Of a stretch of DNA of 64,000 bases, positions 1 to 9,431 are shown piece after piece. Position 1 is the stretch's first letter. Each line of letters opens with the position of its first letter. Position numbers and translations under genes: made by a program. The notes under the pieces were generated by a model, which saw only the letters and a program-made list of their open reading frames with translations, was not told where the DNA came from and made no database searches. The stretch is from Limnoglobus sp043780595 (GTDB lineage Bacteria > Planctomycetota > Planctomycetia > Gemmatales > Gemmataceae), in the NCBI GenBank assembly GCA_043780595.1, contig JAYWCL010000214.1:1-64000 (forward strand). The letters are read 5' to 3'.

Positions 1-408
1 GATCAACCGCCACTGCTCGTCGGTGACATCGCTCGGGTACGTTTGGGTTCTCATGTACCATTGTACTCACCCAACCACCCCATATGGGACAGTCACTTAA
101 CGCCGGTGGCGGACACCGAAGCGTATTTGCTGGGTTTAATCGAATGGCGCGGCAAACCGATTCCGGTCGTCGACCCGGCCGTTTGGTGTGGCTTGGCCGC
201 ACGAAATCGGGAAAGCAGTCGAGCGGTTGTGATTCGAAAATATACGGGCGAACACATGGCGATCGCAATCGGAAAAGACGTGAAATCGATACCTGTCACA
301 TCTCCGCACATCGAACGGTCCACTTGGCTACCCGTCGCAAACCATCGAGTCGCTGGCGTTTATGAGTTTTCGGGCCTGACGGTCGTTCTCCCTCAGTTCT
401 CGATATAG
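1..408 (+). CDS. CheW-like domain protein, C-terminal part (cut by window edge)
   Basis: The frame is open to the left edge and ends in TAG, leaving about 135 visible codons. It reads as a CheW-like domain, the small beta-barrel adaptor that links receptors to CheA-type kinases. The segment LLGLIEWRGKPIPVVD matches the conserved CheW pattern of a glycine, a short strand, RG, then IPV.D. It is followed by a strand VVIRKYTGEHMAIAIGKDV and a closing glycine-hydrophobic strand. TTG at 43 could start a shorter product, but the preceding codons (VGDIARVRLG) already fit the first CheW strands, so the true start probably lies outside the window. Whether other domains precede it cannot be seen. No other chemotaxis gene is nearby. 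Confidence 0.7.
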   Translation, partial: DQPPLLVGDIARVRLGSHVPLYSPNHPIWDSHLTPVADTEAYLLGLIEWRGKPIPVVDPAVWCGLAARNRESSRAVVIRKYTGEHMAIAIGKDVKSIPVTSPHIERSTWLPVANHRVAGVYEFSGLTVVLPQFSI

Positions 409-602
409 CTCGATCTCGTTGTTCGGGCACTCGAGGGGTCGCGGTGGTGCGGTGCATCCGGAAGGTGTTCGCCATTTTCCTCAATTCCGAGAGCGTCGAA
501 TGATGCGGCTCGGCAATGTCGTTACAAAAACCATTGCAGGTCGTTCGCGTTCGGTTTAGTATCTATACACCTGCCGAAATCCGTTCTTTTGTGGGTCTGC
601 TC

Positions 603-1961
603 ATGATCCTTTCGCGTCGCGATTTATTGCGTGTCGGTTCGATTGGCGTGGCGGCGACGGCGCTGCCGGGGTTGCGTGCGAACGCGCCGGCGCGGCCGAC
701 GAAAGCCAAGTCGGTGATCGTTCTGTGGATGGCAGGCGGCGTGACGCACCACGAATCGTTCGACCCGAAGCCCGACGCGCCGGAGGAAATTCGCGGATCG
801 CTCGGCTCAATTCAAACGGGCCTGCCCGGCATCCGCTTCTGCGAGACGATGCCGAGTTTGGCGAAACAAACCGACCTGTTCGCGCTCATCCGCACGTTCT
901 CCCCGGCGACCGACGATCACTTGCTCGCACAGTCGTACGGGCTGTCGGGGCGGAAAGTATCGCAAGGGCAAATCCTCACCGAGCCGAACATCGGCGCGAT
1001 CGTCTCGAAGCTGCGCGGCTCGCAGGCGGGCTTTCCCGGCTACATTGCGGTGCCGGGGACTACGCGGCCGGGGCCACCACCGAACCAACTCTTTACCGGT
1101 GGCTGGCTCGGCTCGCAGTACTCACCGTTCGCTACGGGCGGCAAGCCGAAGAACGACGACTTCACGGCGTTCGTCAAGGAGGCCAACGAGGACGAATTCA
1201 CGAAGCAAGGCGTCACGCCGTTTGCGGACCTCAGCAGCGACCGTCTCACGGGGCGGCAACGGCTGCGCGATCGACTCGACGAGGCCGCGCGCAAGGCCGA
1301 CGAAACTGGCGTGGGCGATCAGTATCGCGGCGCGTTCGATATGCTGCTTTCGCCGAAAGTGCGGGCTGCATTCGAACTGGGCCGCGAGACCGAAAAGGTT
1401 CGCGATCATTACGGCAAAACGAAGATCGGCTCGCGCTGCTTGCTCGCCCGGCGCTTGGTCGAAGCCGGTGCCCCGTTCGTGCTGGTCGACTATGGCTACG
1501 ACCCCGAGTTCGGCAACCTCTGGGACAACCACAACGCTGTGGGGCAGAACTTCCCGCACATCTGCGAGATGGCAAAGTTGCCATACCACGTCGCGGGGAT
1601 GGATCGTGCATTCGGCGCGCTCCTCGGCGACCTGAACGCACGCGGATTACTCGATCAAACACTGGTGTTGTTCCTGACGGACTTCGGTCGCACGCCGAAG
1701 ATCAACAAGCTCGGCGGGCGCGACCACTGGGGCCCAGCGGGGTCGATCTTCTTCGCGGGCGGTGGCACGAAAGGCGGGCAGGTGATCGGCGGCACGGACA
1801 AGATCGGTGCGTACCCGACTTCGATCTCGTATTCGCCCGGCGACGTAGCCGCCACCATGTACGCCGCACTCGGCATCGACCAGGAAACGACACTTTACAA
1901 CCGCCAAAACCAACCGCTCGCGATGCTCCCCGCCGGCTCGCCGATACCGGGCGTGCTGTGA
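603..1961 (+). CDS. DUF1501 family secreted protein
   Basis: A 452-residue protein of the DUF1501 family, which is abundant in planctomycetes and distantly related to sulfatases and alkaline phosphatases; its reaction is not established. The N-terminus has a twin-arginine-like signal (SRRDLLRVGSIG, then a hydrophobic stretch to residue about 24), so export is likely. Family signatures visible are VIVLWMAGGVTHHESFDPKP near the start, HPH-type and DNH motifs in the middle (LWDNHNAVGQNFPHICEM), and FLTDFGRTPKIN followed by GRDHWGPAGSIFFAGGG near the end. The ATG at 603 is chosen because it sits directly before the signal peptide; the frame is open back to 516 but that extension is unlike the family. 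No DUF1549/DUF1553 partner gene is adjacent, unlike the copy at 15207. Confidence 0.9.
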   Translation: MILSRRDLLRVGSIGVAATALPGLRANAPARPTKAKSVIVLWMAGGVTHHESFDPKPDAPEEIRGSLGSIQTGLPGIRFCETMPSLAKQTDLFALIRTFSPATDDHLLAQSYGLSGRKVSQGQILTEPNIGAIVSKLRGSQAGFPGYIAVPGTTRPGPPPNQLFTGGWLGSQYSPFATGGKPKNDDFTAFVKEANEDEFTKQGVTPFADLSSDRLTGRQRLRDRLDEAARKADETGVGDQYRGAFDMLLSPKVRAAFELGRETEKVRDHYGKTKIGSRCLLARRLVEAGAPFVLVDYGYDPEFGNLWDNHNAVGQNFPHICEMAKLPYHVAGMDRAFGALLGDLNARGLLDQTLVLFLTDFGRTPKINKLGGRDHWGPAGSIFFAGGGTKGGQVIGGTDKIGAYPTSISYSPGDVAATMYAALGIDQETTLYNRQNQPLAMLPAGSPIPGVL

Positions 1962-2012
1962 GTAGGATGCAACTACCTGGATCTGTGTCCATCTTTCTCA
2001 GCGAGCTACGGT

Positions 2013-4532
2013 ATGGCATCATCTTTTGATCCGACCAAAGATTATCCAGGCACGGTGGATCCCGACATCACTGTCGACGCGCGAAACTGGTCGGTACCGT
2101 TTACGAACCTCACGCCTCATGCTCGCGGCGGGCTCGGTGAAGTGTTCCGCGCCACCGATCCGGAGTTGCATCGAACCGTTGCGGTGAAGTGCCTCCAAGA
2201 TCGACACGCGGAAAGCCCGGACAACCGCCAACGATTCCTTTTAGAGGCGGAGGTGACGGCTCGGCTCGAACACCCTGGGGTGGTACCCGTGTACCGGTTA
2301 ATCGCGGGGGGAACCCGACCCGCGTACGCAATGCGGTTCGTCGAAGGGGAAACCTTTGCTGAAGCGATTGCCACGTATCACGCCGCTCCATCGGACCCCG
2401 TCGCTTTTCGTCGCCTGCTCCAGGCATTCCTTCAGGTGTGCCAGACGGTCGCGTACGCCCATAGCCGAGGCGTCATCCACCGGGATTTGAAACCGGCGAA
2501 CGTGATGATCGGAAAGTTCGGTGAAACGCTAGTGGTGGACTGGGGATTAGCCAAGGTCGTCGGTCGACCGGAGGAAGTGCGTGCGACTGGTATAGGCGAA
2601 ACTTTGGTTCCGTCGTCGTGCGATAGCGGGCCGGGTGAGACGGCGATGGGGTCGGCGGTGGGCACGCCTGCGTACATGAGTCCCGAACAAGCGGCGGGCC
2701 GATGGGACGTGGTCGCACAGGCGTCCGACGTGTACGGGTTGGGTGCAGTCCTGTACACGGTCTTGAGCGGGAAACCGCCAATCGAACGCGGCAACTGGCC
2801 GGAAATGCAGCAGCGGATCCAGCGTGGCGATTTCCCCCGTCCCCGGCAACTTCAACTCGATGTACCGCGCCCATTAGAGGAAATTTGCTTGAAGGCGATG
2901 GCCTTGGAGCCGCAAGACCGGTATGCCTCCGCAACGGCTTTGGGTACGGAGGTGGAACATTGGTTGGCGGACGAACCGGTAACCGCCTATCGCGAGCCGA
3001 CTGCTACCCGCGCCTGGAGGTGGGCGAAACGGCACCGGACACTGGTTAGCGCCGCAGCTGTGCTGCTGCTTGCATCGGTCGTTGGGTTATCGGTCGGGGC
3101 GGTTCTGCTCCAGCAAGCTCGAATTGAGACGGACGGCCAACGGAAGGTCGCCGTCACTGCCCAACAGAAAGCCGAAGCAATTAATCGATTTCTGGTCGAC
3201 GACCTCCTCAAACAGGCCGACCCGGTTAACAACCCGGTCGGGGAGAAGCTCACCGTCCGGCAGTTGCTTGACAAGGCCTCTGAGAAGCTCGACGCTCAGA
3301 CCAACCTCGTCGAGCAGCCCGAGGTTGAGGCCGAAGTGCGGGCGGTCATCGGGCACGCCTACGAGTTCCTTGGGGTGTACAGCAAAGCCGAACGCCATTA
3401 CCACCGGGCGTGGGATCTCCGTTCCCAACTCAGCGGACTGGGTCATGCGGAGACCTTGGTTATTCGGAACCGCTTCGTCTGGGCGGTCGTGGTTCAGGGT
3501 CGGCGGCCGGACGCGGAGGGGTTGGCCAGTGCCGCCCTCGACGAATGTACTCGAGTCTTGGGGGACGCGCACCCGGAAACGGCTGACGCCGCCAATAACT
3601 TGGCCGAAGCCTATACGAATCTGGCCGTTTATGACAAAGCCAGCGTCCTCCGTCGCCGGGCCAGCAAGATTTTGAACGCGACACTCGGCCCGAATGACAA
3701 CAAGACGATGGAAATCGACAACAACTTGGCCATTACGCTAATATTGTCAGGTAACCCAGACGAAGCGCGTTCCCTTCTGCAGTCGGTTACCGATCGCCGA
3801 CGGCGAATCAACCCGAGGGACAGTGAATTGGCGACAACCCTGGGCAACTTGGGCGGGGCATTGATTGGGCTGGGCCGGTTTACGGACGCCGAACGCCCAC
3901 TCCAGGAGGCAATTGCCCTGGGTAGCGAGTTACTCGGGCAGAACAACCCGGGAACTTTGGGGAACCGAAACCTGTTCTGCTACGCGCTGGAGGGCCAGGG
4001 CCGGTGGGCCGAAGCCAAGGAGAAATACCTAGCGGTACTTGTGGACCGCCGTCGGATTGAAGTTGAAGAGTCCTCGAAGGACCAAACCCTACGCACCGTC
4101 GGGTTCTTGGCTCGACTGTATGCCAAGCAGGAGCGGTGGCCAGACGCGGCACCCTACCTCGCCGAATTGATTCTTGCTGAAAAGCCCGAACCGAAACGAA
4201 CCATTGATGGTGTCGCACCTTTCCTCGCCTCGGCCCTGACTGGGAAGGCGGACCCGGCATCAGCCGAACCGCAGTTGCGGGAGTGTTGGGAGGTTGTCAA
4301 GGTACGGATGTGGACCGGCGATTGGTTAACGGGCGAGGTGGCGTCCCGGTACGGAGACTGCTTAACAAGACAGGGGAAGTATGAGGAGGCGGAGCCGATC
4401 CTACTGGCCGCCGCCCGCGACATCACGAAAGCGGTCGGGGTTCCGGCCTGGGGTATCGCTGCCGCCAGGAAGCGGGTGGCCGAGTTGTACGATGCGTGGA
4501 AGAAACCGACCGAGGCGGCCAAATGGCGGTAA
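2013..4532 (+). CDS. Membrane Ser/Thr protein kinase with C-terminal TPR domain
   Basis: An 839-residue Hanks-type kinase fused to tetratricopeptide repeats. The kinase domain covers about residues 33-315: glycine loop ARGGLGEVFRATD, catalytic lysine in VAVKCL (residue 59), catalytic loop IHRDLKPANVMIG near residue 155, DWGLAK in place of the usual DFG, and GTPAYMSPEQA before the P+1 loop. One membrane helix lies at about residues 345-367, predicting a cytoplasmic kinase and a TPR domain (about 395-830) on the other side of the membrane. The TPR part holds repeated A..L..L and Y.KAE units typical of NB-ARC/TPR_10/12 repeats. DWG instead of DFG is common in planctomycete TPR kinases and does not by itself imply inactivity. 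Its substrate is unknown. It ends 5 bp from the convergent SprT-like gene. Confidence 0.93.
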   Translation: MASSFDPTKDYPGTVDPDITVDARNWSVPFTNLTPHARGGLGEVFRATDPELHRTVAVKCLQDRHAESPDNRQRFLLEAEVTARLEHPGVVPVYRLIAGGTRPAYAMRFVEGETFAEAIATYHAAPSDPVAFRRLLQAFLQVCQTVAYAHSRGVIHRDLKPANVMIGKFGETLVVDWGLAKVVGRPEEVRATGIGETLVPSSCDSGPGETAMGSAVGTPAYMSPEQAAGRWDVVAQASDVYGLGAVLYTVLSGKPPIERGNWPEMQQRIQRGDFPRPRQLQLDVPRPLEEICLKAMALEPQDRYASATALGTEVEHWLADEPVTAYREPTATRAWRWAKRHRTLVSAAAVLLLASVVGLSVGAVLLQQARIETDGQRKVAVTAQQKAEAINRFLVDDLLKQADPVNNPVGEKLTVRQLLDKASEKLDAQTNLVEQPEVEAEVRAVIGHAYEFLGVYSKAERHYHRAWDLRSQLSGLGHAETLVIRNRFVWAVVVQGRRPDAEGLASAALDECTRVLGDAHPETADAANNLAEAYTNLAVYDKASVLRRRASKILNATLGPNDNKTMEIDNNLAITLILSGNPDEARSLLQSVTDRRRRINPRDSELATTLGNLGGALIGLGRFTDAERPLQEAIALGSELLGQNNPGTLGNRNLFCYALEGQGRWAEAKEKYLAVLVDRRRIEVEESSKDQTLRTVGFLARLYAKQERWPDAAPYLAELILAEKPEPKRTIDGVAPFLASALTGKADPASAEPQLRECWEVVKVRMWTGDWLTGEVASRYGDCLTRQGKYEEAEPILLAAARDITKAVGVPAWGIAAARKRVAELYDAWKKPTEAAKWR

Positions 4533-4537
4533 GCTTA

Positions 4538-5200
4538 TCATTCTCGAACGACGCTTTGGCTGCGAAACAGCCAAGTGATTTCGCAGCGATGACGGCATTT
4601 GCAACGCCAGACACCTACGCTCGGTCTGCGAACGCGAAAGTGGACAGTGGCACAACCCGCACATTTTGCTGCCCAATTTGCATTCTTTGCAGCTGTTGAC
4701 GGCACCGAAGGTTTCCGCGCGGGATCACCCCGATATTCAAACGTTAGCGTTGAGCGGACGGCACATTTGCATCGGTAGACCGCCAAACTCTTCGGTTGTT
4801 TGTAACGATGGTACGTTCGATTGCAGGCTGGGCACGTTACTTGCCAGTCGCCGGGCTGCACCACGGTATCGGGGGAGGTATCGCACGCTCGAGGGGACGC
4901 ACCAATTCGCAAGGCAATCGCTTTCCATGCTGGCCCATGACCTGCACCCGCACCAGCGATGGCATGCGCAATCTCGTGAAGGAGCGTATCGAGAACGGAT
5001 TCAGGCGGATTATTGCGTGCATAATACTCGGCAATCTCAATCCGTTTCGGACGATACTTACACACGCCTAACCGACGCTTGCTATTGGCCAGTCGAAATG
5101 TCCAACCACTCAAACCAAATTGGATGAGTTGCTGATTGGCGATCCTCTCCAATTCCTTCAAGTCCACCGTTCGCACTCCGAAACGGAAAATCGACGACAT
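4538..5200 (-). CDS. SprT-like zinc metalloprotein with C-terminal zinc fingers
   Basis: A 220-residue protein of the SprT-like family, related to bacterial SprT and the eukaryotic DNA-protein crosslink protease Spartan. The metal site is clear: LLHEIAHAIAG gives HExxH, and GHGPAWK supplies the third histidine. After it comes a zinc-ribbon-like block with CPACNRTYHRYKQ and YRCKCA, then a second one with CAGCATVHF and WRCKCRHRC, so two probable zinc-binding modules follow the catalytic part. Most SprT proteins have one; the second looks like a duplication. A role in proteolysis of DNA-bound or other substrates is inferred from the family only. ATG at 5200 gives the family-typical N-terminus. 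It is transcribed away from carB. Confidence 0.82.
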   Translation of the reverse strand: MSSIFRFGVRTVDLKELERIANQQLIQFGLSGWTFRLANSKRRLGVCKYRPKRIEIAEYYARNNPPESVLDTLLHEIAHAIAGAGAGHGPAWKAIALRIGASPRACDTSPDTVVQPGDWQVTCPACNRTYHRYKQPKSLAVYRCKCAVRSTLTFEYRGDPARKPSVPSTAAKNANWAAKCAGCATVHFRVRRPSVGVWRCKCRHRCEITWLFRSQSVVRE

Positions 5201-5429
5201 TTTCCGCCCGATCGGAAGTTGCGTTTTCGGTTCGGGTTCGCTACCTCACGGTTTGCCGACGAAGAGCGGTATCTCGCTGCCTTGCAGGAACGAGGCGCGA
5301 AGCGGTGCGGCTTATGGTCGGCGATAGCAATCCATGCCAAGATAGTAGGCGAAGCGCACAGGGTTCGTAAAGTATTGGGAGTTTGCGCAGAACGATCTGC
5401 ACCCGACGAACTTTGCAACACTGGGAACC

Positions 5430-8400
5430 ATGCCGAAACGTACTGACATCCGGAAGATTTTGCTCATCGGTTCCGGCCCGATCATCATCGGTCAAGCCTG
5501 CGAGTTCGACTATTCGGGAACGCAAGCCTGCAAAGCGTTGCGGGAGGAGGGCTACGAGGTCGTCCTCGTCAACTCGAACCCCGCCACGATCATGACCGAT
5601 CCGGAAACGGCGGATCGCACGTACATCGAGCCAATCACGTGGCAAACGGTCGAAAAAATTATCGCGATCGAACGCCCCGACGCACTGCTGCCGACGCTCG
5701 GCGGACAGACGGCGTTGAACACGGCGATGGACCTGGTCAAGCATGGCGTACTCGAAAAGTACGGCGTCGAGATGATCGCCGCGAACGCCGAGGTGATCGA
5801 CAAAGCCGAGGATCGCCAGAAGTTCAAAGATGCGATGATTAAGATCGGCCTCGAAGTGCCGAAGAGCCTCGTCGTGCGTTCGATGGCCGATGCAGAGAAT
5901 GCGCGACTAACGATCGGCTTGCCATGCGTGTTACGGCCGAGTTTCACGATGGGCGGCACCGGTGGCGGCATCGCGTACAACCGCGACGAGTACATTCAGA
6001 TCGTCACGCGCGGCCTCGAACTCAGCCCCACCGGCGAAGTTCTCGTCGAAGAATCGGTGATCGGCTGGAAGGAATACGAATTCGAAGTGATGCGCGACAA
6101 AGCCGACAATGTCGTGATGGTCTGTACGATCGAGAACCTCGACCCGATGGGCGTCCACACGGGCGATAGCATCACGGTTGCGCCGATCCAGACGCTCAGC
6201 GACAAGGAATTTCAGCGGATGCGCGACGCGGCCAAGATGATCATCCGCGAGATCGGCGTCGAAACGGGCGGGTCGAATATTCAGTTCGCGACGAACCCCA
6301 TCGATGGCCGCATGATCGTCATCGAAATGAACCCGCGCGTCTCGCGGTCGTCGGCACTCGCGTCGAAAGCCACGGGGTTCCCGATCGCGAAAATTGCGGC
6401 GAAGCTCGCGGTCGGTTACACGCTCGACGAACTGCAAAACGACATCACCCGCGAGACACCCGCTTGCTTCGAGCCGACCATCGATTACGTGGTGACCAAG
6501 ATTCCGCGGTTCACGTTCGAGAAGTTTCCCGATGCCGATGCGACGCTGACGACGCAGATGAAATCGGTCGGCGAAACAATGGCAATTGGCCGCACGTTCA
6601 AGGAGTCGCTTCAGAAAGCGCTACGTGGCCTCGAAGTCGGGCGGTTCGGTTTGGGCTGCGATCGCGCCGACCTGTGGGGCAGCGAAAACGAACCGACGAT
6701 TGAAGAGATTTCGTCGAAGCTGACGACGCCGAACGCGGACCGCATCTGGTACGTTCGTTATGCATTCAAGGCGGGGATGTCGATCGAAGACGTGTATGCG
6801 CGAACGAACATCGACCGATGGTTCTTGCAGAACATTTTCGATCTCGTCGCGTTTGAAGATGAACTGCGGGCGGCGGGGCCGATCGAACGAGTGACGCAAC
6901 CGATGATGCGGAAAGCGAAGCAGTGGGGCTTCACCGACCGTCAGCTTTCCAACCTGTGGGGCGGTTCGGATGCCGAGATTCGCCGCATCCGCAAAGCGAT
7001 GGGCGTGATCGCATCGTACAAGTCGGTCGATACGTGTGCGGCCGAGTTCGAGGCGTACACGCCTTACTACTACAGCACGTACGAAACGCCCGCACGAGCC
7101 GCCGACGGCAGCGTGCTTCTCGAAGACGAAATTTTACCGCCAACGGGCAAGCCGCGGATCATGATTCTCGGCGGCGGCCCGAACCGCATCGGGCAGGGAA
7201 TCGAGTTCGATTACTGTTGCGTACAAGCCGCGTTCGCACTGCGAAAAGCCGGCTACGAAGTGATCATGGTGAACTCGAACCCCGAAACGGTCAGCACCGA
7301 TTACGACACGTCGGACCATCTGTTTTTCGAGCCGCTGACCGTCGAGGACGTACTCAATATCAACGACCGGATGCAGCCCGTTGGCGTGATCGTGCAGTTC
7401 GGCGGGCAGACGCCGTTGAACCTCGCGAAGTCGCTCGAAGCGAACGGTGTGCCGATCATCGGAACGAGCGTCGACAGCATCGACATGGCCGAGGATCGCA
7501 AGCGGTTCGCGAAACTCGTCGAAGATATCGGACTGCGACAACCGGCGAACGGCACCGCAGTCGATCTGCAACAAGCGCTAACGAGCAGCCGCAAGATCGG
7601 CTACCCCGTGATCTTGCGACCCAGCTTCGTTCTCGGCGGTCGCGCGATGGAGATCGTGTATACCGATGAAACACTCGAACGCTACATGAAAAACGCGATC
7701 GATGTGTCGTCGGGCAAGCCGGTGCTCATCGACAAGTTCCTCGAAAACGCAACCGAAATCGACGTCGATTGCCTGAGCGATGGCACGCGAACGATCATTG
7801 GTGGCGTGATGCAGCACATCGAGGAAGCGGGGATTCACTCCGGCGACTCCGCGTGCGTTTTGCCACCGCACAGCTTGCCGCAAGCGGTGATCGACGAGAT
7901 CAAGGTGCAAGCCGTGAAACTGGCGAGCGCGCTGAAGGTGAAGGGATTGATGAACATCCAGTTCGCCGTCACGGGGCTGGGCACCGAAGCGCCACCGATG
8001 ATTTATATTCTCGAAGCGAACCCGCGAGCGAGCCGTACGGTGCCATTCGTTTCTAAGGCCACCGGAGTGCAACTCGCACGCCTGGCGGCACTCGTCATGG
8101 TCGGCAAAACGCTCGACGAACTCGGCGTGATGAAGGAAGTCATTCCGAAACATTACTCGGTGAAGGAAAGCGTGTTCCCGTTCAACAAGTTCCCCGGCGT
8201 GGACATCATCCTTGGGCCGGAAATGAAATCGACGGGCGAGGTCATGGGCATTGACGAAGACTTCGCGATGGCGTTCGCGAAAGCCCAACTTGCGGCGTCG
8301 GCCCCACTGCCGAAGTCGGGCACGATCTTCATGTCGCTGGCCGGGAACGACAAAGAGACGGCGGTGCCGATCGCGAAACGGTTCGCCGACATGGGCTACC

Positions 8401-8723
8401 ACCTGATCGCCACGCGCGGCACGGCGGCGATCTTCCGCAACCACGGCATCCCCGTGAAAGAAGTGCCGAAAATTCAGGAAGGCCGCCCGAACTTGCTCGA
8501 CCTCATGAAGAACGGCCAGGTGCAACTCATCATCAACACGCCGAGCGGGCCGGGCAGCCGTACCGACGAATCGAAGATTCGCACCGCCGCGGTCGCCGCA
8601 CGGGTGACGTGCATCACGACGATCTCCGGCGCGAGCATGGCCGCCGACGCATGTAAGGCACTCCGCGAAAAAGAAACGACGGTCACGTCGCTACAAGATT
8701 GGTTCACGAAACTCCGAAATTAA
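5430..8723 (+). CDS. carB: Carbamoyl-phosphate synthase large subunit
   Basis: A full-length, 1097-residue CarB. It makes carbamoyl phosphate from bicarbonate, ammonia (from glutamine via CarA) and two ATP, feeding pyrimidine and arginine synthesis. The two homologous ATP-grasp halves are both present. The first starts IGSGPIIIGQACEFDYSG and carries EMNPRVSRSSALASKATG; the second starts LGGGPNRIGQGIEFDY near residue 577 and carries EANPRASRTVPFVSKATG. The C-terminal MGS-like allosteric domain begins near residue 960 (SGTIFMSLAGNDKETAVPIA) and includes IINTPSGPGSRTDE. Length and motif order match the family, so it is expected to be active. carA is not in the window. The stop codon falls inside an 18-bp tandem repeat. 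Confidence 0.98.
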   Translation: MPKRTDIRKILLIGSGPIIIGQACEFDYSGTQACKALREEGYEVVLVNSNPATIMTDPETADRTYIEPITWQTVEKIIAIERPDALLPTLGGQTALNTAMDLVKHGVLEKYGVEMIAANAEVIDKAEDRQKFKDAMIKIGLEVPKSLVVRSMADAENARLTIGLPCVLRPSFTMGGTGGGIAYNRDEYIQIVTRGLELSPTGEVLVEESVIGWKEYEFEVMRDKADNVVMVCTIENLDPMGVHTGDSITVAPIQTLSDKEFQRMRDAAKMIIREIGVETGGSNIQFATNPIDGRMIVIEMNPRVSRSSALASKATGFPIAKIAAKLAVGYTLDELQNDITRETPACFEPTIDYVVTKIPRFTFEKFPDADATLTTQMKSVGETMAIGRTFKESLQKALRGLEVGRFGLGCDRADLWGSENEPTIEEISSKLTTPNADRIWYVRYAFKAGMSIEDVYARTNIDRWFLQNIFDLVAFEDELRAAGPIERVTQPMMRKAKQWGFTDRQLSNLWGGSDAEIRRIRKAMGVIASYKSVDTCAAEFEAYTPYYYSTYETPARAADGSVLLEDEILPPTGKPRIMILGGGPNRIGQGIEFDYCCVQAAFALRKAGYEVIMVNSNPETVSTDYDTSDHLFFEPLTVEDVLNINDRMQPVGVIVQFGGQTPLNLAKSLEANGVPIIGTSVDSIDMAEDRKRFAKLVEDIGLRQPANGTAVDLQQALTSSRKIGYPVILRPSFVLGGRAMEIVYTDETLERYMKNAIDVSSGKPVLIDKFLENATEIDVDCLSDGTRTIIGGVMQHIEEAGIHSGDSACVLPPHSLPQAVIDEIKVQAVKLASALKVKGLMNIQFAVTGLGTEAPPMIYILEANPRASRTVPFVSKATGVQLARLAALVMVGKTLDELGVMKEVIPKHYSVKESVFPFNKFPGVDIILGPEMKSTGEVMGIDEDFAMAFAKAQLAASAPLPKSGTIFMSLAGNDKETAVPIAKRFADMGYHLIATRGTAAIFRNHGIPVKEVPKIQEGRPNLLDLMKNGQVQLIINTPSGPGSRTDESKIRTAAVAARVTCITTISGASMAADACKALREKETTVTSLQDWFTKLRN

Positions 8724-8771
8724 CCGCGACGCCAGAATTAGCCGCGACGTCAGAATTAGCCGCGACGCGAA
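8718..8771. repeat. Three tandem copies of an 18-bp unit at the end of carB
   Basis: The unit aattagccgcgacgccag occurs three times in direct succession (8718-8735, 8736-8753, 8754-8771), with one or a few substitutions per copy. The carB stop codon TAA lies in the first unit, so the array forms the 3' end of carB and the start of the spacer to the folate genes. No clear hairpin forms from it. Function unknown. Confidence 0.75.
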
Positions 8772-8829
8772 GTCTTCGTAGCGGAGCGCGTGCGCGTCAC
8801 CCATTCGGAATTATTTTCAAAGGACTGCG

Positions 8830-9429
8830 ATGGAAGACAACCAGGCGGAGAAAACGGCGATCCGCGAACAAGCTCGCAAGAATCGGGTCGGGCAGCAAAA
8901 TAAGGACGCGATTAGCCGCGACATCGTGACCGCGTTCATGGCGATGCCGGAGTACGTGGCCGCGAAAACGATCCTGTACTACGTCGATGCCGGGAGCGAA
9001 GTCCGCACGCGGCACATGCTGCCGGAAGCACTGGCGGGCGGCAAGCTGATCGTCGTGCCGTACTGCATCGTTGAAACGAACGAACTCGAACTGTTCCTTC
9101 TCGAGGACATGAGCGAACTCGTCGAAGGCGCGTACAAAATCCTCGAACCGAAGGTCGAACTGCGCATTCAGCCGGGCAAAATTGTCGCGCCCGAAGACCT
9201 CGATCTCGTCATGGTCCCCGGCACCGCGTTCGATGCAGTCGGTGGCCGAATGGGCCAGGGCAAAGGCTATTACGATCGCATGTTAGCCCGCGTTCGCCCC
9301 AACGCCCCGCTAGTCGCCATCGCGTTCGACTGCCAGATTTTCGATGCGATCCCCGTCGCGTCGCACGATGTGTTCATGGATAAAGTCCTCACCGAGTCTC
9401 GCGTTCTCATCGGCAAAGGTCGGAAATAA
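8830..9429 (+). CDS. 5-formyltetrahydrofolate cyclo-ligase
   Basis: A 199-residue protein of the 5-FTHF cyclo-ligase (MTHFS) family, which converts 5-formyl-THF to 5,10-methenyl-THF using ATP. Visible family features are the N-terminal basic helix (AEKTAIREQARKNR), the YYVDAGSEVRTRHML segment, and the signature MGQGKGYYDRML that binds ATP and folate, followed by VAIAFDCQIFDAIPVASHD and DKVLTE. The length is normal for the family. The next gene, purU, starts 2 bp after this stop, so the two are almost certainly co-transcribed and both act on formyl-folates. The start is ATG at 8830, after a purine-rich AAAGGA at 8818-8823. Confidence 0.93.
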   Translation: MEDNQAEKTAIREQARKNRVGQQNKDAISRDIVTAFMAMPEYVAAKTILYYVDAGSEVRTRHMLPEALAGGKLIVVPYCIVETNELELFLLEDMSELVEGAYKILEPKVELRIQPGKIVAPEDLDLVMVPGTAFDAVGGRMGQGKGYYDRMLARVRPNAPLVAIAFDCQIFDAIPVASHDVFMDKVLTESRVLIGKGRK

Positions 9430-9431
9430 CC

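Noticed and set aside
725..2029. 434-codon plus-strand frame overlapping the first DUF1501 gene
   Set aside because: Arginine-rich, no recognisable motif, and the other frame is a clear DUF1501 protein.
7578..8525. Long antisense frame (315 codons) opposite carB
   Set aside because: It is entirely inside the conserved carB gene, has a histidine- and arginine-rich composition typical of high-G+C shadow frames, and no family motif.
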